From Verrucomicrobiales bacterium (GTDB lineage Bacteria > Verrucomicrobiota > Verrucomicrobiia > Limisphaerales > UBA1096), in NCBI GenBank assembly GCA_011523195.1, contig WTHH01000142.1, forward strand, positions 1 to 11,640: a stretch of 11,640 bases of DNA, in the 5' to 3' direction. Both the position numbers and the translations under genes were made by a program. Every line of letters begins with the position of its first letter. The first letter of the stretch is position 1. Shown here in pieces: positions 7,168 through 11,640 of this stretch. The notes beneath the pieces were generated by a model. It saw only the letters and a list, made by a program, of their open reading frames with translations, searched no databases and was not told the origin of the DNA.

Positions 7168-10100
7168 CGAATCATCAGGAAGTCGTTGAGGTTGATCAGT
7201 GCATGGATGAAGTGCTCGCGCTTGGGTTGCGCCTTCAAATACGCGAGACTTTCTGCCAACTCAGCCTGTGCCGGAGGCCGGGCAAGAATCATTGAAAAAG
7301 CAGCCCGGACCAATGCCTCGGAGCTTATGTTAGGCTCAAATACAGCCGCGATTTGTTTCGCCGATGCTGCCGCGGTTTGACTGTTCATCATGGCCAGTGC
7401 CTGCTGAGGCACGATGCTCTCGCTGCGTCGGTAGCAGGCGAACACATCGGCGTCATCGAACGTCGCCAAAAACCTCGAACGCCCATCCCTGGAATGAAAG
7501 AAATAGAGGCTGCGTCGCCGGGCGTCGGGGGAAGGCGTGACCGAAGGACCACGTTGAGCTAAGTCGAGCGTACCCGCCAGGTGAAGCAGACTGTCCCGAA
7601 CAACCTGCGCCTCCATTCGACGACCGTTCATTCGCCAGTAATGGAGATTACCCGGATCGGCGGCAAGCGTCTTCTTGTCTGCAGCAAGGTTGGATGAACT
7701 GCGCTGCCAAGCCTTCGACGTGAGAATCAGGCGGTGCAGGTATTTCATGTCCCAACCGGACTCGATGAATTCAACGGTCAAGTAGTCCAACAGGTCCTGA
7801 TGCAATGGTCTAGGCGCCCTTAAGCCAAAATCACTAACCGTCTCAACCAGCGGCGCCCCAAAATGACGCAACCAGATGTGGTTCACCGCCACCCGGGCCG
7901 TCAGGGGATGATCGCGGTGCGTCAGCCAATTCGCCAGTGCCGTCCTTCGTCCGCTGCTGGTTTTCGGGTAACCGCCATCCGAAGGCAGGGCATCCTTGTT
8001 CGGCGTGTTGATCAGGGACACCTGACTGAACGGCAACGGTTCACGATCCGGGAATTTCCCCGATTTCAGATCTGCTTCGAGTTTCCTTATTGTCTTCTCA
8101 GCCTCGGCCGATTTTTTTGAGTCGAATAGGTCAAATTTCGCCTTGGCCAAGCCGGCTTCGATCTGACTTTTCCCCACAGCCTCCGCTGAACCGCTCCCCT
8201 CTTTTCTTAGTGCGGCGTTGTCCGCATCAACTCGGGCCTTGGCAAAAGCATACTCCGCCTTGGCCAAGCCCAGTCGCGCTTCCGCCAGCTTGATCGTCTC
8301 GGCCGTGACCGTTGCCGTCACAGCATCACCTGCTTTTTCGAGGACGACTTGGGCAGGCAGATTCCAAACATCTATGCCATGAAACTCCGTAACGGCATCA
8401 TAAGCCATAATTTGCACGGCGCCGGGTTGACGTCGCGGCAAGGTGTAGGCGAACAGAAATTCCCCATCCAACGAAACGTTGATCAGTCTATCACGTACCT
8501 TCAGGCCGAGCGTGTAAATTTGGTTCAGTTTGATCGACCTCTTTGCAACGGCTTGAGTGTACTCATCCTTTCCGCCGATGGTGTGAGCCAGATGCACCTT
8601 GGCCCCGAAGACGCTGGTATACACGAAGTGCGAATTGTCTCCGCTCTCATCGACGTCAAAAGGAATACCGGTCGTTTCCCATTTTTGCCCACCGGACATT
8701 TTGGATTTCAACTCCGGTTGGAAATCTCGAGGGTGCTTCACTTTCGAGCGGAGGTAGGTCGTGTCGAGGGAAGGTTTGGTAATGGAAAGCGAATCGTCCT
8801 GATAACGCGAATCACTGCCAAAAACAGTCCAGAGATCCGGCCGGGGTTCGCTGAAGTCATCGGTCAGGATCGCCTCGCCCTTAACAGGCAGGATGCCTTC
8901 GCTTTTCGCCCGCTTTCTTTCTTGGGCCGCCTTATCAAGTTTCAGTTTTTTCAGTTGAACCTCAGACTCAGCGACCCTTGCCAACTTCTGTGAAAGATAT
9001 CCATTTTGGACGAACTCCTGCATGTCAGGCCGCCAAGCCTCGAGCGGAAGATCGATCGGTTTGGGAGGCTCCCATCCACTCGCCAAGAATGCCGGGGGCG
9101 CCGCGCTGATCTTCCTGTTTTTGTCCGCCTTACTTTCATCACCTCGCTCATGGAGATAGGTGGCGGCGTCCAGATTCCCGTCGTAAACGCGGGTGATACC
9201 GTTCTTCGCCAAATCCAATTCCCCCGGCATGGCGTCGACGCGAACATGGTACGGCTCGAAGATGGCCCGGAACTTGTAGTAGTCGAGGTGGTCAATCGGG
9301 TCGTATTTATGGTCGTGGCACTTGGCGCAATTCATGGTCAACCCCATGAAGGCCTTGCCAGTGTGTTCAACAGTGTTATCGAGCCAGGTCGTACGATTGA
9401 ATTTATAGTAACTTCTGGCCAGAAAACCGGTGGCCGCGACCGTCTCCAGATTCCTCGGGGTGATTTCATCAGCGGCCAGCATCTCGCGAACCATCTGGTC
9501 GTAGCCTTTATTTTCATTGAGCGAAGTGACGATCCAGTCCCTCCATCGCCAAAGCTGTTTCTGGCTGTCACGCACCTCATCACCAAGGCCGTACCAGTCC
9601 GAGTAACGCCAGATATCCATCCAGTACCGGGCCCATCGCTCACCGTAATACGGACTGGCGAGCAACTCTTCCACGATGGCTTCCCAACGTCGTTCATCCT
9701 GCAATTGCTCCTCAGTGGGCGGCAACCCGATGAGGTCAAGGTAAAGGCGGCGGATGAGAATCGTGCGTTCGGCCGGAGGCTGGGCCTTCAACCCTCGCTT
9801 GGCCAAGCGGGCTTCCAATAAATCGTCAATGGGATTGCCTGCATTCCCTGGCAAAGGCACGCGATTTGGCACCTGAAATGCCCAATGCTCCCGCGGGTCC
9901 GCCTCAGCTGTTTCGCTCTGCGGCACCGGCGCACCGGCAGCAATCCACTCGCGAATCGCCTTGATCTCCTCCTGCTTCAGCGGCGCTCCTTCCGGCGGCA
10001 TGCGTTCGTCCGCATCCGCCGCCGTCAACCGCACGAGCAATTTACCCGGCTCCGCTTGGCCAAGCGCCAGCACATCCCCACCCTTGCTTCCTTTGCGCAG

Positions 10101-10262
10101 GTTTTCCGCTGAATCCACACGCAGCCCCGCCTTCTGCTTCAATGCCCCGTGACAGGCGTAACAACGCTCCTTGAGCACCGGCTTGATGTTACGCAGATAT
10201 TCTTCAACACCTGCGTTTGCTATCATGGTGTTGAAAATAAAAATGGCGAACAACCGGGTCAT
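7164..10262 (-). CDS. PSCyt1 / DUF1549 / DUF1553 haem protein with internal LamG-like and coiled-coil parts
   Basis: 1032-residue exported protein. Residues 1-18 look like a Sec signal peptide. The N-terminal PSCyt1 domain (about 19-112) has a c-type haem motif CYACH (34-38) and a possible Met axial ligand in DERMPPEG (85-92). The PSCyt2/DUF1549 domain (about 143-345) has RRLYLDLIGLPPT, YYGERWARYWMDIWRYSD and a second haem-type motif CAKCHDHKYDPI (312-323). About 466-636 is an inserted beta-rich part (DDFSEPRPDLWTVFG at the start, VSLDGEFLFAY and FHGIDVWN near the end) like LamG/3-keto-disaccharide-hydrolase folds, probably sugar-binding. Residues 650-735 are an Ala/Lys/Glu-rich likely coiled coil. 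PSD1/DUF1553 (about 742-1025) has RTALANWLTHRDHPLTARV, NHIWLRHFG, RLILTSKAWQRSS and VPQQALAMMNS. Biochemical function of the family is unproven; electron transfer tied to polymer use is inference. It leads the operon, 71 nt after the outer-membrane gene, and overlaps DUF1501. Four palindrome copies lie in it. Confidence 0.92.
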   Translation of the reverse strand: MTRLFAIFIFNTMIANAGVEEYLRNIKPVLKERCYACHGALKQKAGLRVDSAENLRKGSKGGDVLALGQAEPGKLLVRLTAADADERMPPEGAPLKQEEIKAIREWIAAGAPVPQSETAEADPREHWAFQVPNRVPLPGNAGNPIDDLLEARLAKRGLKAQPPAERTILIRRLYLDLIGLPPTEEQLQDERRWEAIVEELLASPYYGERWARYWMDIWRYSDWYGLGDEVRDSQKQLWRWRDWIVTSLNENKGYDQMVREMLAADEITPRNLETVAATGFLARSYYKFNRTTWLDNTVEHTGKAFMGLTMNCAKCHDHKYDPIDHLDYYKFRAIFEPYHVRVDAMPGELDLAKNGITRVYDGNLDAATYLHERGDESKADKNRKISAAPPAFLASGWEPPKPIDLPLEAWRPDMQEFVQNGYLSQKLARVAESEVQLKKLKLDKAAQERKRAKSEGILPVKGEAILTDDFSEPRPDLWTVFGSDSRYQDDSLSITKPSLDTTYLRSKVKHPRDFQPELKSKMSGGQKWETTGIPFDVDESGDNSHFVYTSVFGAKVHLAHTIGGKDEYTQAVAKRSIKLNQIYTLGLKVRDRLINVSLDGEFLFAYTLPRRQPGAVQIMAYDAVTEFHGIDVWNLPAQVVLEKAGDAVTATVTAETIKLAEARLGLAKAEYAFAKARVDADNAALRKEGSGSAEAVGKSQIEAGLAKAKFDLFDSKKSAEAEKTIRKLEADLKSGKFPDREPLPFSQVSLINTPNKDALPSDGGYPKTSSGRRTALANWLTHRDHPLTARVAVNHIWLRHFGAPLVETVSDFGLRAPRPLHQDLLDYLTVEFIESGWDMKYLHRLILTSKAWQRSSSNLAADKKTLAADPGNLHYWRMNGRRMEAQVVRDSLLHLAGTLDLAQRGPSVTPSPDARRRSLYFFHSRDGRSRFLATFDDADVFACYRRSESIVPQQALAMMNSQTAAASAKQIAAVFEPNISSEALVRAAFSMILARPPAQAELAESLAYLKAQPKREHFIHALINLNDFLMIR
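8142..8151. repeat. Iterated palindrome core CTTGGCCAAG, copy 5
   Basis: Ten-bp perfect core without the outer CG arms, in the coiled-coil part of the DUF1553 protein, read as GLAKA (residues 704-708). Confidence 0.75.
8259..8268. repeat. Iterated palindrome core CTTGGCCAAG, copy 6
   Basis: Second ten-bp core in the coiled-coil part, read as GLAKA (residues 665-669). As Leu-Ala-Lys suits a coiled coil, copies 5 and 6 may be ordinary coding sequence or decayed full copies. Confidence 0.75.
9796..9809. repeat. Iterated palindrome CGCTTGGCCAAGCG, copy 7
   Basis: Perfect copy at the start of the DUF1549 domain, read as RLAKR (residues 152-156) in the stretch LEARLAKRGLK. Confidence 0.9.
10053..10066. 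repeat. Iterated palindrome CGCTTGGCCAAGCG, copy 8
   Basis: Perfect copy in the PSCyt1 domain, read as ALGQA (residues 66-70), between the haem motif and the Met-containing loop. Confidence 0.9.
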
Positions 10263-10333
10263 GAAAGCCAGATTCTTCTATCGACCAAACGGTAGGTCAA
10301 GTCAGCTCACGATTCACCAAGCGTAAAATAAAA
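10263..10333 (-). other. 71-nt gap between outer-membrane gene and DUF1553 gene
   Basis: The minus strand begins A/T-rich (TGATTTTATTTTACG, starting in the stop codon of the outer-membrane gene) and then becomes mixed. I see no convincing terminator hairpin and no SD before the DUF1553 ATG. TTGACC is followed 17 nt later by AAGAAT, which would be a weak sigma-70-like pair giving an almost leaderless transcript. Whether the two units are separate transcripts is therefore undecided. Confidence 0.3.
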
Positions 10334-11149
10334 TCAAAACACCATACCCAGACTCAGCAAAAAGCGGTCGCCATTGCCATGATCCAGCGTGCCCTGGCGA
10401 TTGTGAAAATCATGTTTCCACTCCAATCTCATATGAGTGACATCATTAAAATTCCAATAAAACGCTGGCCCAGAGAGAAGAGTCTCAGTTCCATTTTCTT
10501 TGTAAAGAAAGTCAGTCTCCCACAGCATCTGACTATTAGTTTCAAGAGGATAAAATTTATAACCCAAATCCAGAGAAAAACCAGTTTCAGATGGTTTTTT
10601 ATTATCGAAAGCCCAATGGCTAACAGAACTCAAAAATGCAAACCGAGGCATTTCAAATTCGTAACTCAAACCCAATCCCCCACCCCATTCACCATCATAG
10701 ATTTCATAATTGTCGTCACCAGCCAAAGGTACACGCAGTAGTGGTTTGATTGTCCAAGAACCACTACGCCCATCAAGGTTGAAATATTTCTTTAATGGCA
10801 AAGCCAATGTGGCATCGCCTAAACCATTATCATGATCTGTAAGCTTACCTCCGAGGCCATCAGGCATTTCACGTCGAGCATCCAAAACATAAGGGATTTT
10901 GTAGGTCAACCTAATGGAGCGATCCCAGGTGTAAACCCCCTGAAAATGTAAAAGATGAACATCTTCACTGAAACCGGAGTAAGCAATTCGATCGCCCAAA
11001 AGTAGATCATTTTCATGACGATATTCATTAATCATTTGGACGCCCCAGCCATTATCCCAGCGTGGCATCATGTTCATGATCGGCTCGTCAGCAGAAGCGA
11101 TCAAAGAAGAAAACGCAGCACCGAGCAGCGTCACTCGTCGAATTAACAT
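10334..11149 (-). CDS. Outer-membrane beta-barrel protein, MetA/phenol-degradation-like
   Basis: 271 residues with a signal peptide (MLIRRVTLLGAAFSSLIASA, cleavage near Ala20). The rest is an alternation of short beta strands and turns (IRLTYKIPYVL, WTIKPLLRVPLAG, GGLGLSYEFEM, GFSLDLGYKFYPL, MRLEWKHDFH) ending in LSLGMVF, with the C-terminal Phe that marks outer-membrane barrels for assembly. The block GLGDATLALPLKKYF (109-123) is typical of the family annotated as 'transporter' or MetA-pathway-of-phenol-degradation-like; that label says little about the cargo. Right after cleavage is a Met-rich stretch (MNMMP, 25-29), which could bind soft metals such as copper. It starts 2 nt after the stop of the HMA-domain gene, so the two are translated from one message, suggesting metal-related transport. 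Base composition is clearly A/T-richer than in the genes downstream (20 G/C in 60 bases at 10501-10560). Confidence 0.8.
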   Translation of the reverse strand: MLIRRVTLLGAAFSSLIASADEPIMNMMPRWDNGWGVQMINEYRHENDLLLGDRIAYSGFSEDVHLLHFQGVYTWDRSIRLTYKIPYVLDARREMPDGLGGKLTDHDNGLGDATLALPLKKYFNLDGRSGSWTIKPLLRVPLAGDDNYEIYDGEWGGGLGLSYEFEMPRFAFLSSVSHWAFDNKKPSETGFSLDLGYKFYPLETNSQMLWETDFLYKENGTETLLSGPAFYWNFNDVTHMRLEWKHDFHNRQGTLDHGNGDRFLLSLGMVF

Positions 11150-11151
11150 AA

Positions 11152-11595
11152 CTATTTTGACTTCTTTACGGAGGCAAAGGTAGTTGTCCTTAGTTTATCA
11201 CCCTCGAGCCAATATCTCTCAACTGGCTCGTAGCCAGCATCAGTGATTGCCTTTTCAACTTCCTCGGCATTCGCCTTAACCATCGGAAGTAACGCGATCT
11301 TAAGTAACTGCGTCTTGGCGTCCATGTCGATGCCGCGCTTATAGCGAGTAGAGTCCACGAACGGGAGTTTGCTCAACTTGACCCGGATGCCTATCGCGCA
11401 TGACGGGCAAACCAGTCCCTTGACGTAAACCAGCGACATATCTTTGTGCTCCTTTAGCAACTTGACGGCGGCAACATTTCGCACCTCCTGCTTCTCGTCC
11501 GGATCACCATCCGCCGCCGAGGCTGATGTCCCACCCAATGCCACCACAACCATTATGGCGGCCAAATTCTTCACACTTTTTTTTATTAAATTCAA
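11152..11595 (-). CDS. Exported heavy-metal-associated (HMA) domain protein
   Basis: 147 residues starting with TTG at 11595. AAAGGA lies 5 nt upstream and an in-frame signal peptide follows (NLIKKSVKNLAAIMVVVALG, cleavage near SASA-A), so this start is well supported. After a charged linker, residues about 54-126 form an HMA fold: beta strand SLVYVKGLVC, metal-binding Cys63-Pro-Ser-Cys66, helix, second strand TQLLKIALLPM, helix EEVEKAITDAGYEPVERY. Periplasmic HMA proteins of this size (for example MerP) carry or buffer Cu+, Hg2+ or similar ions. Compared with classical HMA domains the usual GMTC is GLVC and the middle is extended (STRYKRGIDMDAKTQ), so the metal cannot be predicted. It ends in TAG 2 nt before the outer-membrane barrel ATG. 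A run of eight A at the start (11577-11584) makes the frame prone to slippage. Confidence 0.85.
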   Translation of the reverse strand: MNLIKKSVKNLAAIMVVVALGGTSASAADGDPDEKQEVRNVAAVKLLKEHKDMSLVYVKGLVCPSCAIGIRVKLSKLPFVDSTRYKRGIDMDAKTQLLKIALLPMVKANAEEVEKAITDAGYEPVERYWLEGDKLRTTTFASVKKSK

Positions 11596-11600
11596 ATGTA

Positions 11601-11606
11601 TCCTTT
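11601..11606 (-). promoter_or_regulatory. Ribosome-binding site fixing the TTG start of the HMA gene
   Basis: AAAGGA on the minus strand, about 5 nt before TTG at 11595. It is one of the clearest SD sequences in the window and supports a non-ATG start where no ATG is available before the signal peptide. Confidence 0.65.
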
Positions 11607-11626
11607 CTGTTCGTTTTCATTTTTTG

Positions 11627-11640
11627 CAAACCAATGTTTG
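11627..11640. repeat. Small inverted repeat upstream of the HMA gene, cut by the window edge
   Basis: CAAAC-CAAT-GTTTG: five-bp arms around a four-bp centre, about 32 nt before the TTG. It could be an operator for a metal-responsive regulator, but it touches the window edge and its arms may extend further. Weak evidence. Confidence 0.25.

Noticed and set aside
9006..9821. Long plus-strand open frame (271 codons) opposite the DUF1553 gene, and other plus-strand frames such as 341-862, 1702-2262, 4472-5086 and 8349-8993
   Set aside because: They mirror well-supported minus-strand genes, show no recognisable domains, and arise from high G+C coding sequence.
2414..10066. Palindrome copies as a CRISPR array or DNA-uptake sequence
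   Set aside because: Spacing is irregular (from tens of bases to kilobases) with genes between, so not CRISPR. Known uptake sequences are directional, whereas this is fully symmetric; uptake is not excluded but has no support here.
10265..10299. Sigma-70-like promoter TTGACC-N17-AAGAAT before the DUF1553 gene
   Set aside because: The -10 element is poor and the transcript would be nearly leaderless; kept only as a remark on the gap.

Overview
The window looks like chromosomal DNA from a free-living, probably aquatic, Verrucomicrobiota (or PVC-group) bacterium. The main reason is gene content. A DUF1549/DUF1553 'Planctomycete cytochrome' protein is coupled to a DUF1501 protein, beside formylglycine sulfatases, a ThuA-like protein and a secreted lamin-tail protein, and this mix is typical of Planctomycetota and Verrucomicrobiota. 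Phylum is inferred from gene families only. All nine recognisable genes lie on the minus strand, so they read from high to low coordinates. I saw no RNA gene, CRISPR array, transposase or insertion sequence. No gene-free stretch exceeds 300 bases; the longest, 995-1209, holds a possible terminator and a possible sigma-54 promoter.

Layout in order of transcription. (1) 11595-10334 is a two-gene unit: a small exported heavy-metal-associated (HMA) domain protein with a TTG start, then, 2 nt later, an outer-membrane beta-barrel protein. This part is clearly more A/T-rich than the rest. (2) 10262-1210 is a compact, probably co-transcribed block: a large c-type-haem PSCyt1/DUF1549/DUF1553 protein, a DUF1501 protein (4-nt overlap), an AtsA-like sulfatase (53-nt gap, GTG start), a ThuA-like protein (8-nt gap), a DUF1801 protein (5-nt gap) and an iduronate-2-sulfatase-like sulfatase (abutting). 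(3) 994-1 is the N-terminal part of a secreted lamin-tail-domain protein that runs off the window.

The block in (2) reads as an extracytoplasmic set for handling sulfated organic matter. Two sulfatases of different subfamilies would remove sulfate esters. The ThuA-like protein suggests carbohydrate handling. The haem protein and its DUF1501 partner form a conserved pair of unknown biochemical role. No glycoside hydrolase, TonB-type transporter or formylglycine-generating enzyme is in view, so the substrate cannot be named.

The most unusual signal is not a gene. A perfect 14-bp palindrome, CGCTTGGCCAAGCG, occurs five times, with a sixth 13-bp copy and two more copies of its 10-bp core, all between 2414 and 10066. 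Seven of the eight copies lie inside genes and are translated only in two of the three possible frames, as RLAKR/GLAKA or ALGQA. One copy is intergenic and abuts the ribosome-binding site of the GTG-started sulfatase. This resembles a highly iterated palindrome, comparable in kind to HIP1 of cyanobacteria, and is the main candidate for something undescribed.
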